Shown piece by piece: positions 26,356 to 34,560 of a DNA stretch of 64,000 nucleotides (position 1 is the stretch's first letter; each line of letters opens with the position of its first letter). Below the pieces are notes generated by a model, which was given only the letters and a program-made list of their open reading frames with translations, was not told where the DNA came from and made no database searches. The position numbers and the translations under genes were made by a program. The stretch spans positions 24,250 to 88,249 of the forward strand of contig NZ_RBRE01000044.1 in the NCBI RefSeq assembly GCF_003700275.1, in the 5' to 3' direction. Source of the stretch: Pseudomonas cichorii (lineage in GTDB: Bacteria > Pseudomonadota > Gammaproteobacteria > Pseudomonadales > Pseudomonadaceae).

Positions 26356-27423
26356 CTATTTCGTAGGGGTGACGATCTCCCCGACACGCCGATATACAAT
26401 CTCCGTGATGCGCTTGTCGGAATGCCCCAGCAGCTTGCTGGCCACAGCCAGATCTTCAATCTCGCTCGCTGCTTTAGGTCGAATGTCCCGGAACTGGAAG
26501 GCTTTGATATCGGTGGCCAACTTGTGATCGAGGGCTTCGATTGCTGCCAGTGCAGCCTTTCGGCGAGCTTCGTCAAACCTCAAACGCAACATGGCCTTCG
26601 TAACATTTCGTCCGTCTTGGGTCACGATCAAGTATGGGTTGCGCACACCTCTCTCACGACGCTGCCTCAACAGGCGATCAATCAATAGGCCCAGCTCGTT
26701 CGGTCCTTGAGTATTGGTCAGCTTGATCCGTAGCTTCTTGGTGGTCTTGCCCTGATTTACCTGCAGATACTCTGCTATGGCGTCAGTTGCCCGCATTGAA
26801 AGGACGTCGGCCGGCCTCTGGGCACTGAGATAGGCCAGGTCCATGGCATCGCGTAGTTCGAGTGAGCCCTGGCTGTAGACGGCAGACCAGATTTCGTCAG
26901 TCGCGTAAAACTCCCTGGGCTTTTCCTTGTTCTTACGAACGCCCGTGACTGGGTTGTCGCAGGTGATGACACCCCATTCCCGGCCGGTGTTGTAAATGTG
27001 TGATAGGAGTGCCAATTCGCGGTTGGCCCGGACCTTCGCCGTCCGAGCATCTCGGTACTGTGCGCAGACTTGTGGCGTCACTGCCTCGGGTGGTGCATCA
27101 GCGAAAGCGGCTTGCAGTTGCTTAAGGGCCAGCCGGTTCTCACGCTGGGTGCTGGGCTTTTTGGTAGGGATGATGTCTCTATCGTAACGATCAAAAATGG
27201 GGCCGAGGAGCTTCATTGCTTTTGGTGGGGCTTTGCGGTCCAGCTTTGCCCATTCGATCTTTGCGACGTCCAGATCGGTTCCCAAGGATATTTCCACTTG
27301 CTTGCCGTCAGCGCTTTTCGCTGAGTAGAAGTAGCAGATGTAATCGGGTCCATTCTTGCGTTTGCGGACCCTCCGCAGCATGCGCGGCGGAAGATCACGA
27401 TTTTGAGGTTTTCTAGGTCGCAT
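26356..27423 (-). CDS. int: Phage tyrosine integrase
   Basis: 355-residue tyrosine recombinase with an N-terminal arm-binding region, a SAM-like core-binding domain (about 75-160) and the catalytic domain (about 170-355). Catalytic candidates: R203 (LSAQRPADVL), a lysine near 225-235, R315 in FRDIRPKAAS, H334 in LLGHS and nucleophile Y344 (EIVYRR). The first histidine of the usual H-x-x-R box is replaced by R312. It reads toward tRNA-Ser and is the last gene of the leftward early operon. Confidence 0.93.
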   Translation of the reverse strand: MRPRKPQNRDLPPRMLRRVRKRKNGPDYICYFYSAKSADGKQVEISLGTDLDVAKIEWAKLDRKAPPKAMKLLGPIFDRYDRDIIPTKKPSTQRENRLALKQLQAAFADAPPEAVTPQVCAQYRDARTAKVRANRELALLSHIYNTGREWGVITCDNPVTGVRKNKEKPREFYATDEIWSAVYSQGSLELRDAMDLAYLSAQRPADVLSMRATDAIAEYLQVNQGKTTKKLRIKLTNTQGPNELGLLIDRLLRQRRERGVRNPYLIVTQDGRNVTKAMLRLRFDEARRKAALAAIEALDHKLATDIKAFQFRDIRPKAASEIEDLAVASKLLGHSDKRITEIVYRRVGEIVTPTK

Positions 27424-27426
27424 GTT

Positions 27427-27675
27427 CTATCCCACACGCGAAAGATCAAGTGACCAGGTATCGGCCACGGCGTTGAAGGTAGTGGGGCGAACACCGGCCA
27501 GTTTGAGGCGGGCATACACTCGACCGACAACGGGGCGGCGTGCTCCGGTGAGGGTGTAGTGCCAGCCATGATCAGCGAGCCATGCGATTTGTTTGGAGGG
27601 TCGCCGATATCCCGTAATGCTTGCCAGTTCAGTCTCGGCAAGTGTTTCGGTCTGAAGGTCTGTGGCTGCGCTCAT
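27427..27675 (-). CDS. DUF4224 family phage protein
   Basis: 82 residues with the DUF4224 pattern: TELASITGYRRPSKQIAWL then a short basic C-terminal part. In prophages these small proteins lie immediately upstream of integrases, as here, and may act as excisionases or recombination directionality factors; that role is inferred from position. Its ATG overlaps the stop of the methyltransferase upstream by four bases. Confidence 0.78.
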   Translation of the reverse strand: MSAATDLQTETLAETELASITGYRRPSKQIAWLADHGWHYTLTGARRPVVGRVYARLKLAGVRPTTFNAVADTWSLDLSRVG

Positions 27676-28760
27676 GCTGACTCCTTGGTATCCAGCAAGA
27701 TGTCCATTTGGGAGGCGCCATTTGCAAGCGCTGCCTCAAGCCGGTGTTTTGCAATTGCGGCGTAGTCAGGGTTCAACTCACAGATGATTGATCGGCGTCC
27801 TTCCTGCATCGAAACAAGTGCTGTAGTGCCTGCGCCACCGAACGGATCAAGCACAAGGCCGCCCCGTGGAGCACCGGCAAGCACGCATGGTCTTATCAGA
27901 TCGGGTGGGAAGGTGGCAAAGTGGGCACCCTTGTAGCCCCGAGTCGGTACAGTCCAGACGCTAAGCTTGTTCCTACTGGCAGCATCCCATTCGCTCTCGA
28001 TGCGATCCGCCAGGTGCGTGCCCTTGCTTTGTCCAGGAATAGCTTGCTCGCGCTTTGAGTTATCACGCTGGAAACTGTCTCGTCTTGACCGTACTCCGCC
28101 TACGGCTTTCATTGGTCCATTTGTTTTACCTGGTACACGGTCGCTGCCTGCTTGGGCTTCAATGTCCTGTGCCCATCGTGCCGCGCTCGATTCTGCTGCG
28201 GGCTCCTTGATAGCCTGCATATCGCAGTGATAACTAGGTGACTTGCTGAGCAGGAAAATGTACTCGTGGGCCTTTGTGCAGCGGTCCCGAGTGGATTCCG
28301 GCATTGGGTTAGGCTTGTGCCAAATAATGTCTTGCCTCAAATACCAGCCGTCATCCTGTAAGGCGAAAGCCAGCCGCCAGGGGATGCCCATCATATCCTT
28401 GTGCTTGAATCCGTCATGTAATTTGCTTGAACGGCGCGCATGAGCTGTTCTCACGCAATTGTGTGGAACCTTGCGACCTCCGGTGCTGAGAGGGCCATTT
28501 GGCTTGCTTGCATAGCTGTCACCCATGTTCAACCAGAGCGTTCCGTCATCGCGCAGTACGCGATGCACTTCGCGGAAAGCTTCGACTAGGCGAGCAATGA
28601 ATTCAGTTGGCGTCTCCTCCAGGCCTATCTGACCTTCCATTCCATAATCGCGAAGGCCAAAGTATGGGGGGCTGGTGACGCATGTCTGTACGCTTTGAGC
28701 GGGCAGCCTGCGCATCATATCGATGCAATCACCGATCATGATTTGATGATCGTTTGTCAT
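27672..28760 (-). CDS. Phage DNA N4-cytosine/N6-adenine methyltransferase (beta-class order)
   Basis: 362-residue SAM-dependent methyltransferase. Catalytic motif IV SPPYFGLRDYG is near the N-terminus (30-40) and SAM-binding motif I DPFGGAGTT near the C-terminus (305-313), the beta-class order. SPPY does not settle adenine versus cytosine. No adjacent restriction gene is seen, so it is a solitary phage methylase, likely protecting phage DNA. Four-base overlaps tie it to genes on both sides. Confidence 0.88.
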   Translation of the reverse strand: MTNDHQIMIGDCIDMMRRLPAQSVQTCVTSPPYFGLRDYGMEGQIGLEETPTEFIARLVEAFREVHRVLRDDGTLWLNMGDSYASKPNGPLSTGGRKVPHNCVRTAHARRSSKLHDGFKHKDMMGIPWRLAFALQDDGWYLRQDIIWHKPNPMPESTRDRCTKAHEYIFLLSKSPSYHCDMQAIKEPAAESSAARWAQDIEAQAGSDRVPGKTNGPMKAVGGVRSRRDSFQRDNSKREQAIPGQSKGTHLADRIESEWDAASRNKLSVWTVPTRGYKGAHFATFPPDLIRPCVLAGAPRGGLVLDPFGGAGTTALVSMQEGRRSIICELNPDYAAIAKHRLEAALANGASQMDILLDTKESA

Positions 28761-28927
28761 GGCGTCACCTTCCGATCACGCTCGGCTCTAGCTTGTTGGC
28801 GTGCCTTGCTGCATTGTTCGTGGTTACCGTGAGGGCGTGGCCGGTTGCATTGATCACACATCACGTTGAGGTCGAGTGGTTGCATTGGGCGGCCTCGTAC
28901 CCTGGTCTTGCGGCGAAGGGCGGTCAT
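28757..28927 (-). CDS. Small cysteine/histidine-containing phage protein
   Basis: 56-residue gene wedged between two others by four-base ATGA overlaps on both sides, which is strong evidence it is translated. It contains C-x2-C and H-x3-H-x2-C-like spacing (CDQC ... HGNHEQC) between basic ends, suggestive of a small zinc finger. GGTGGA precedes the ATG. Function unknown. Confidence 0.65.
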   Translation of the reverse strand: MTALRRKTRVRGRPMQPLDLNVMCDQCNRPRPHGNHEQCSKARQQARAERDRKVTP

Positions 28928-29601
28928 AGGTCCACCCCGTTGTCGAAGCCGTCATATTCGGTTGCTGCAGGCTGAACTTCGACTTTCTCTTCATGAATCC
29001 CGGACAGAGCAGCACGAGCAACAGAGCCATCTTCGATGAAATCGGGCTCGTCGCCGCACCAGAGGATGTTCAGCGGCTCACCGCTCACGGAGTCCCAGTT
29101 GTCGCTTTCAAAGTGGTAGTGCTCCCGGTCGGCGTAGAACTTGAGAGCAGTGCTCAGCCGCTCTATCTCTACCTGTAGGCGGGCGACTGTGGCTTGATGA
29201 GCGCCACGTAAGCGGTCGATTTCTTCAGCGACATGATCTCGATTCAGAAGCTCAACGACACCGTGACCAGCCATAGACCATTCTTCCGCAACGTCGAACT
29301 CTTGCGTGAACGAGTTTATTGCGGGGCCGTGTGTTTGCGCCCATCCATGCGCCTCGAAGATTTCCGGCTCTCCGACTGGCGCTTGAGAGCTACCTGTCAT
29401 GCGCAGCTCAATCATCTGCCAGACCGGCTCGTACTCAGGCCAGTCGCTTTCGACGATCACGAACTGACGGACTGGCAGCAGATCCTCAAGCGCCTGCAGA
29501 TGTTCAAGGAAGCTGTGCAGGGCGGCGAATGGCACTGCGCTCAGGTCTTTGCGCTTTATGACGATGTAACGGTTTTCGCGCTTGAAATTATTCATGCTCA
29601 T
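28924..29601 (-). CDS. Hypothetical phage protein with central coiled coil
   Basis: 225 residues, not assigned to a known family. An N-terminal alpha/beta segment (NRYIVIKRKDLSAVP) is followed by a likely coiled coil at about 125-165 (HVAEEIDRLRGAHQATVARL region) and an acidic C-terminus. It overlaps the C5-methyltransferase upstream by four bases. Probably an early-operon accessory protein. Confidence 0.7.
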   Translation of the reverse strand: MSMNNFKRENRYIVIKRKDLSAVPFAALHSFLEHLQALEDLLPVRQFVIVESDWPEYEPVWQMIELRMTGSSQAPVGEPEIFEAHGWAQTHGPAINSFTQEFDVAEEWSMAGHGVVELLNRDHVAEEIDRLRGAHQATVARLQVEIERLSTALKFYADREHYHFESDNWDSVSGEPLNILWCGDEPDFIEDGSVARAALSGIHEEKVEVQPAATEYDGFDNGVDL

Positions 29602-31220
29602 TGGCCGACTCCTTGTTGCGATACGCTCAGGCCCACGGCCACGGGGCGAACCCAGACCGGCATGCTGCTGAGCATGAATGTTTCACCGGCCTCGGCCAGC
29701 AGTAGGGTGGTGCCCATGACGTCGCCGATGGCCTCTGCTGCGTCGGGTGGTACGGCATTACCGATTCGCTCACGCCACGCTTGATCACTGAGTCCGTCCA
29801 GTTCCAGCTGTTCCTCTGGCTTGACAAGGCTTTGCAGGGCTGCAAGTTCAAGGGTGGTGAATGGGCGGTGCCAGGTGCCGTCAAGGCTTTCGATGACGCA
29901 AGTCAGTCGCTCGTTGGCTGAGGGCAGGCGTGGATCTGCAACTGACCAGCGTCCGTTGTCCTGGCGTGCGCTGGCGGAAACTGCACCACATTGATTGTCC
30001 CATCCCACTACGCCGTAATGGCCGCCAGTGAGGTAGGCATCGCCCTTGGTGCGTTTCATCCCAGGTCGAGGATCTTGGACCGCAAAGGCTCCTTGGCCGG
30101 TTGTGCTACCTGAAATGACGGTTCGGGATGTGCCACCCCACTTGGCTACGTTGTACTTGGCGTGGCCGATACCAGGGTCGCGTGGGTCTGCAACGCTGAA
30201 TGTACCTTGGCCTGGTGACTTGACCCCTATGACCGCACCGCTTGTGCCGGACCATTGGCGGACCCCGTACTGTTGGTATTGCAAGGCCCCGGATTTCGCC
30301 CGTGGGTCTGCGATCGAGAAGGCTCCATTTGTCGGCCGGCTGCTGAACGCCTCGGGCACGATGATCAGGTCTTTCAGGTAGCCGTCTTTGATCTCCAGAT
30401 CATTCAGGCAGCGCCAGTCCTTGCCAGCTTCGACGAGGGCAAGGCGCACCCACGTTTTCCACTGCAGAGCTGGTACGCGGTGCATCGGTCCTGCCGCTTC
30501 GATATCGCCGGGCATGGGCATGCGCCCGAGGATCGAGCCGACCGACTTGAGGGTCTTCTGTTCGGGTTCGTACAGGAAGGGCGGCACCTTCTCGATGTGG
30601 CGTGCTACCAGCAAGAACCGTTTGCGGCTCTGGGCAAGTCCGCCGATCACGCCGCAGTCGTGGGTTGTCTCGGCGACGGCGTAGCCGTAGTGCTCAAGCA
30701 CTTTATTGATCTGATCGAGCAGGTGGCGTCCGCGTGTTGCGAGGCGTGGCACGTTTTCAAAGACGATCAGTGATACGGGATCATCCTTCCAGGCCTCGCA
30801 CATCAGCCAGATACAGCGCAGTGTCAGCTCGTTGAGGGCCTGGTATTTCGGTGTCAGGCTCATTGTCTCTGACAGCAGGCCGGACGCCCCTTTGCATGGG
30901 CTGGAGATGAATACGGCGTCTGGTCGCTCGTTGTTGGCAGCACGGCGAAGATCGGCGGCGGTTGCTTCTTTCCAGTTTGCGGGTGGCTCCTGGCCGTGGA
31001 AGCGAATGTATTGATCGCGGTTGAACAGGTCCATCAGCGTGCCTGGCACACCTGAGAGGCGTTCAAAGTCACGCAGGCCAGCAGGATCGACGTCTACGCC
31101 GCCTATACATTGCCATTCGGCTTGCACGTTGCCGACGATTGGTTTTGACTTGTTGAAACCTTTGGCACCGCCGCCAAGGCCACAGCACATGTGAAAGTGC
31201 TTGAAGATGCGCTTAAGCAT
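29598..31220 (-). CDS. Phage DNA C5-cytosine methyltransferase with internal DPR repeats
   Basis: 540-residue DNMT-type enzyme. Motif I region FHMCCGLGGGAKGF (9-22), catalytic PC motif SSPCKG (106-111, C109), ENV motif (155-157), Q-x-R-x-R QSRKR (197-201), and C-terminal RIGNAVPP (485-492). Between motifs VIII and IX, where the target-recognition domain sits, four copies of a G-x-F-x-V-x-DPR unit occur at about residues 299, 339, 378 and 423, with YGV-x-W-x-GTS between them. No cognate restriction gene. Confidence 0.9.
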   Translation of the reverse strand: MLKRIFKHFHMCCGLGGGAKGFNKSKPIVGNVQAEWQCIGGVDVDPAGLRDFERLSGVPGTLMDLFNRDQYIRFHGQEPPANWKEATAADLRRAANNERPDAVFISSPCKGASGLLSETMSLTPKYQALNELTLRCIWLMCEAWKDDPVSLIVFENVPRLATRGRHLLDQINKVLEHYGYAVAETTHDCGVIGGLAQSRKRFLLVARHIEKVPPFLYEPEQKTLKSVGSILGRMPMPGDIEAAGPMHRVPALQWKTWVRLALVEAGKDWRCLNDLEIKDGYLKDLIIVPEAFSSRPTNGAFSIADPRAKSGALQYQQYGVRQWSGTSGAVIGVKSPGQGTFSVADPRDPGIGHAKYNVAKWGGTSRTVISGSTTGQGAFAVQDPRPGMKRTKGDAYLTGGHYGVVGWDNQCGAVSASARQDNGRWSVADPRLPSANERLTCVIESLDGTWHRPFTTLELAALQSLVKPEEQLELDGLSDQAWRERIGNAVPPDAAEAIGDVMGTTLLLAEAGETFMLSSMPVWVRPVAVGLSVSQQGVGQ

Positions 31221-31863
31221 TTGGCACCTCCAATGCTTGGCCCTTGATAGCGTTTAGCTGGTGTTTTAGGTGATTGCACTCAAGAAGGACTTCCAGCAAC
31301 TGTTCGTTTGCAACATTGGAGTCAATGATCAGGGCTTCTGCGGTTTCTCGTAGGTTCGCGACGGTCTGATCCTGAGCGGCAATGCGCTTCTGAGCAGCCT
31401 CAAGCAGTAGCCACACTTCGGTCATGCCTGCGAACTCGGCAACGTGCCTCGGTGACATCTGTGCCCACTCTTCGGGACGGACATTGGTCAGGTCGGCAGG
31501 CCAGTACCTCCGGCCTTCTTCTGGTGGTGTTTTGTCGTGCTTGGGTTCTTGCTTATACCCCACGACAGGCTGCGCGGGCGGGCGTTCCTGAGCGAATAGC
31601 GGTGCATCGGGTGTAGCTGCCCGGCGCAGCTTTTCGTGGGGTATAAGTGCCTCGGCAGTGGCGCTGGTAAGAGCATTAATGCCTACTGCTTCGCAGCAGC
31701 TGTTTGTTTTTTGCGCGTCGACACTGGTGCTGCAGCAGAGCAAAGCGGTCGAGGATTCGGTGGTTGGCAGGTCAGTTGTTGTTCCGCTTTTCTCTGATGC
31801 TTGATTGCAATTTGGTTCTGCAGGCGCTGGTGATCGGTGATCCGCATTTTGGTGGCTGACCAT
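31213..31863 (-). CDS. Hypothetical phage protein
   Basis: 216 residues. The first half (about 1-120) is low complexity with Ser/Thr/Pro/Cys and looks disordered; the second half has predicted helices, including a coiled-coil-like segment at about 155-210. Overlaps the C5-methyltransferase by eight bases and starts at the stop base of the gene upstream. No family recognised. Confidence 0.62.
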   Translation of the reverse strand: MVSHQNADHRSPAPAEPNCNQASEKSGTTTDLPTTESSTALLCCSTSVDAQKTNSCCEAVGINALTSATAEALIPHEKLRRAATPDAPLFAQERPPAQPVVGYKQEPKHDKTPPEEGRRYWPADLTNVRPEEWAQMSPRHVAEFAGMTEVWLLLEAAQKRIAAQDQTVANLRETAEALIIDSNVANEQLLEVLLECNHLKHQLNAIKGQALEVPNA

Positions 31864-32084
31864 TACGCAGCCTCCTTGACCAGATCGGCCAGTAGCAGTG
31901 CTCGCTCCGTGTCCTTGCGCAGTTGGCGCATGGCTGCGTGGCCGATCATTGCGGTCAGTTGCCGGTCGAATTCTTTGCGAAAGCGGGTCATTTCGCGCAG
32001 ATCGGTCGTGGCTTTCGTGTGCGCAGCCTGCAGTGTTCCGGCTGCTTCTGGTGTTAGGCGAAGTGGCTGAATGCGGCGGCTCAT
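31863..32084 (-). CDS. Hypothetical small helical phage protein
   Basis: 73 residues, basic and probably all helical (segments MTRFRKEFDRQLTAMIGHAA and LRKDTERALLLADLVKEA). One-base overlap downstream and four-base overlap upstream support translation. Function unknown. Confidence 0.62.
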   Translation of the reverse strand: MSRRIQPLRLTPEAAGTLQAAHTKATTDLREMTRFRKEFDRQLTAMIGHAAMRQLRKDTERALLLADLVKEAA

Positions 32085-32545
32085 GCTGCGTTCTCCGGCA
32101 GTTGGGCCTGGTGCGCTTTAGCCTTCAGTTTTGCTGCCAGATCGATGCATTCCTGTGCGGCTTTGCGGGCTTCGGTTGCCTTCTTGTTGGCTTTAAGTGC
32201 GCTGAAGGTTTCAGCGGCAAGCGTCAATATCGCTGCGTGCCTGTAGAGGGTTTTGAGATCTGTAGTGTCGAACCTGAGGGCGCTCGATACTTGATCGTGG
32301 AGTTTGAATTGCAGAGCCTTGATCTGATCCCAGGCGTTCGCTTTGGCGTGGAAAAGCTCTCGTTCCGCCTTGGCCAGATCGTTCTTGAGATCCTCGATCT
32401 CGGTTCTGGTATTGCCGTCCATTACTGCAGAATGGTTTCTGATGGCGTTGGCGATCCACGTCCGCCTCAACGACAGGACAAATGGGATCACGAGAACGAG
32501 TGCAAGTAGGAAGCCGATGATCATCGACGTTTGTGGGCTGGGCAT
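32081..32545 (-). CDS. Hypothetical membrane-anchored phage protein
   Basis: 154 residues. One N-terminal membrane helix (IIGFLLALVLVIPFVLSL, about 9-26) followed by a long helical, probably coiled-coil cytoplasmic or periplasmic part rich in Ala, Lys and Asp/Glu. Function unknown. Confidence 0.65.
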   Translation of the reverse strand: MPSPQTSMIIGFLLALVLVIPFVLSLRRTWIANAIRNHSAVMDGNTRTEIEDLKNDLAKAERELFHAKANAWDQIKALQFKLHDQVSSALRFDTTDLKTLYRHAAILTLAAETFSALKANKKATEARKAAQECIDLAAKLKAKAHQAQLPENAA

Positions 32546-32589
32546 GTGGTGTGCTCCTGGTGGTTTCGCTGGTGGTGGCAGCGATGAGT

Positions 32590-32817
32590 TCAGTTGGTCG
32601 AGTGGTTTTGCTGGATGGCCATGTCTTTGGCGTTGCGGAGTCCTTCACAGCCGCCAACGTCATAGCCGATGCTGTAACCGTCGTTGCGCCCCTCGCCATA
32701 CCCTTCGGCATAGCCATCGGTGTATCCATAGGTCCGTCCACGCTGAAAACCGGCACCGTAGGTAAGTCCGATGATCAGAAGGGCGGCTATGAGTTGGCAG
32801 ATCTGAGCGGTTGTCAT
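32590..32817 (-). CDS. Small membrane protein with Tyr-Gly repeats
   Basis: 75 residues: a membrane helix (ICQLIAALLIIGLTYGAGF) followed by a run of G-Y-x2-G-Y units at about residues 28-54 (for example TDGYAEGYGEG). Not assigned to a family. The repeated pattern suggests glycine-rich packing or a flexible tail. Part of the leftward operon. Confidence 0.6.
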   Translation of the reverse strand: MTTAQICQLIAALLIIGLTYGAGFQRGRTYGYTDGYAEGYGEGRNDGYSIGYDVGGCEGLRNAKDMAIQQNHSTN

Positions 32818-32843
32818 CTGTTGCGCTCCTTGTGATGGGGCAG

Positions 32844-33161
32844 TTAGTCGGCTGTGTCGCTCTGTTGAGCGGCCATGTCTTCATCGGCCTTGTACGCCCT
32901 GATATCGATCAGGGCTGCGACGTGGCGGATGTGAGCAAACTTGGGTGCCTTGCGGCTTGTGTCCAGGGTCGTGATCGGGAGCGGTATGCGACCGCTTTCG
33001 ATCTCGGTCACAAACGTCCGCTCGTTGAGGTTTCGGAAGTACTGCACGCGCAGCTTGTCCAGCGGTATGAGCACGTCACCGAAGGTGCGATAAAGCAACT
33101 CGATGGTGGCCGTATCGGGGGCAGGCATCAGGCGCAATAGGGGCTGGCTTGATTCTTTCAT
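32844..33161 (-). CDS. PrtN-like pyocin activator protein
   Basis: 105 residues. The core TIELLYRTFGDVLIPLDKLR and ERTFVTEIESGRIPLPITTLD resembles the PrtN family, in which PrtN activates pyocin genes in P. aeruginosa after PrtR is inactivated in the SOS response. The ATG at 33161 overlaps the upstream stop by four bases; the longer 23-codon extension would run inside the previous gene. Here it sits in an early leftward operon of a prophage under an S24-type repressor. Confidence 0.8.
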   Translation of the reverse strand: MKESSQPLLRLMPAPDTATIELLYRTFGDVLIPLDKLRVQYFRNLNERTFVTEIESGRIPLPITTLDTSRKAPKFAHIRHVAALIDIRAYKADEDMAAQQSDTAD

Positions 33162-33535
33162 GCCGCTTTTGCCTTGGTGGGGACGACCTCTCTCATGTCT
33201 CTGAGTGTTTCTTCTGCAGTCCTTCCCCAACCAAACAAGTAGTTGCCATTGGGAAGCCGCATGCTGAGGTGAAGCGCTTGATGGATGGGGTTAGGGTCGT
33301 CGGCACTAAGCTCAAGAGTTACATTATTGTTGGTCGTCTTGAGGTCGCAGGCCAGACGCTCGATGATGGCAATAAGCTTGATCTGCTCTTGCTGCGTTGG
33401 GGTTGCCGGGGCGGTTTCGAGTTCGGCTGCAGTGCAGATGAGGGCAATTGACGATTCGATTATTCCCGGTGTTCGCTCTTGTGCTGGTGTGCGCAGCAGC
33501 TCGATGAGCTGGCGGTCAATCTCTTCATGATTCAT
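33158..33535 (-). CDS. Hypothetical phage protein
   Basis: 125 residues, no family recognised. N-terminal half helical (EEIDRQLIELLRTPAQ); C-terminal half contains a strand-rich stretch ending LFGWGRTAEETLRDM. Four-base overlap with the PrtN-like gene downstream. Confidence 0.62.
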   Translation of the reverse strand: MNHEEIDRQLIELLRTPAQERTPGIIESSIALICTAAELETAPATPTQQEQIKLIAIIERLACDLKTTNNNVTLELSADDPNPIHQALHLSMRLPNGNYLFGWGRTAEETLRDMREVVPTKAKAA

Positions 33536-33689
33536 TCGTTTTCTTCCGTTTAGGGTGATTCCAGGCGATCAGGCAGTGGCGTTTGGTCAGCTCGCGCAGA
33601 TGCTCAGGTACTTCAAGGAGCGCTGCATTGCGCTCCTCGCGTGTACGCATGGCGACGATCTGGCGAGCGTATTCCCTAGGCCACGTCAC
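33525..33689 (-). CDS. Small conserved-looking phage protein (GTG start)
   Basis: 54 residues from a GTG at 33689 that lies inside the end of the upstream gene; the stop overlaps the start of the gene at 33535. Sequence begins VTWPREYARQIVAMRTREER and contains LREL and HCLIAW, a pattern I associate with small early-region phage proteins. Overlaps on both sides support translation. Function unknown. Confidence 0.6.
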   Translation of the reverse strand: MTWPREYARQIVAMRTREERNAALLEVPEHLRELTKRHCLIAWNHPKRKKTNES

Positions 33690-33960
33690 GGTTGTCTACC
33701 GGTATGGCGGGTAGCTCCAGCCCCAGTTGTTCTGCAAGCCATGGGATTCCGGCTTGCTTGACACGTGTGGACTGGCTGTACTGCATGCCGAGCTGGTGGT
33801 GGAACCAACTGCTGTCCTTGGTTCGCAGGTACTCACGATCACGGGTCGGGTAGGCCGGTAGGTTCTTGTCATCGAGCAGATGCTTTTCCTGCATCAGCTT
33901 GATGAGCTTTGGCCTGGTGGTGCCGAGGTGCTTGGCGGTTTGCGCAAGAGTGCGTTCCAT
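33676..33960 (-). CDS. KilAC/antirepressor-like DNA-binding protein
   Basis: 94 residues resembling the KilAC domain of phage antirepressors: TLAQTAKHLGTTRPKLIKLM gives a helix-turn-helix-like start, followed by LPAYPTRDREYLRTKDSSWF and a C-terminal YSQSTRVKQAGIPWLAEQLG. The usual N-terminal antirepressor domain is missing, so this is a stand-alone KilAC unit. Confidence 0.72.
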   Translation of the reverse strand: MERTLAQTAKHLGTTRPKLIKLMQEKHLLDDKNLPAYPTRDREYLRTKDSSWFHHQLGMQYSQSTRVKQAGIPWLAEQLGLELPAIPVDNRDVA

Positions 33961-33969
33961 GTCAGCCCC

Positions 33970-34560
33970 TTACGCTGCATGCGCGGCAGGAGTCGCCACG
34001 CTCGCAAGATGCTGGATGGATTCGGCCACCTTCTCGTACATCTCAGCTTCGGTGCCGCAGACGGTGAAGCACTTGGTACGTGGCCGCTTTGTGCCGATGC
34101 TCATGATCGTGGTGAGGCCGGTGCGGGTCTTGGTGCGATGGATTGCGACCTGAATAGGGAGATCAAACCCCATGTCCAGGCTGATCGAGCCGCCATTGCG
34201 CACAAGCGCAAGGACTTGTTGCCTATGGTTGGCATCGAAACGCGCAAAGTCGCGATTGGCGTGGAGCATGCTCACCTGATCGACCGTGTTGGTTGGGTCA
34301 ATAGGGCCGTTCGCGATCTCTTCGATAAAGTCCGCCAGCTTCAGGTGCATCTTCTTGTCATTTGGCAGGGTCAAGGAGTGGCGTTCGTTGCCCAATTCGA
34401 TCGTGAACGCGGCTTCGGTTGGGCTACGTTCAACCTTAAGGCGGAATGGCAACACTTCACGCGACGGCGTTGATTTGATCGTGTGGCTGAAGGTTTCGCT
34501 CAGATTTACTTGGGCGTTAAGCAGCGTCAGCGTGCGGTTGTCGAGTTTGAATCGGCTCAT
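33970..34560 (-). CDS. Hypothetical phage protein
   Basis: 196 residues, mixed alpha/beta, no family recognised. Notable segments are HANRDFARFDANHRQQVLAL and IGTKRPRTKCFTVCGTEAEM. The ATG overlaps the upstream stop by four bases. Early leftward operon. Confidence 0.65.
   Translation of the reverse strand: MSRFKLDNRTLTLLNAQVNLSETFSHTIKSTPSREVLPFRLKVERSPTEAAFTIELGNERHSLTLPNDKKMHLKLADFIEEIANGPIDPTNTVDQVSMLHANRDFARFDANHRQQVLALVRNGGSISLDMGFDLPIQVAIHRTKTRTGLTTIMSIGTKRPRTKCFTVCGTEAEMYEKVAESIQHLASVATPAAHAA

Noticed and set aside
27672..31220. Restriction-modification system
   Set aside because: Two methyltransferases but no nuclease gene found among neighbours; the genes between them are small proteins without nuclease motifs.
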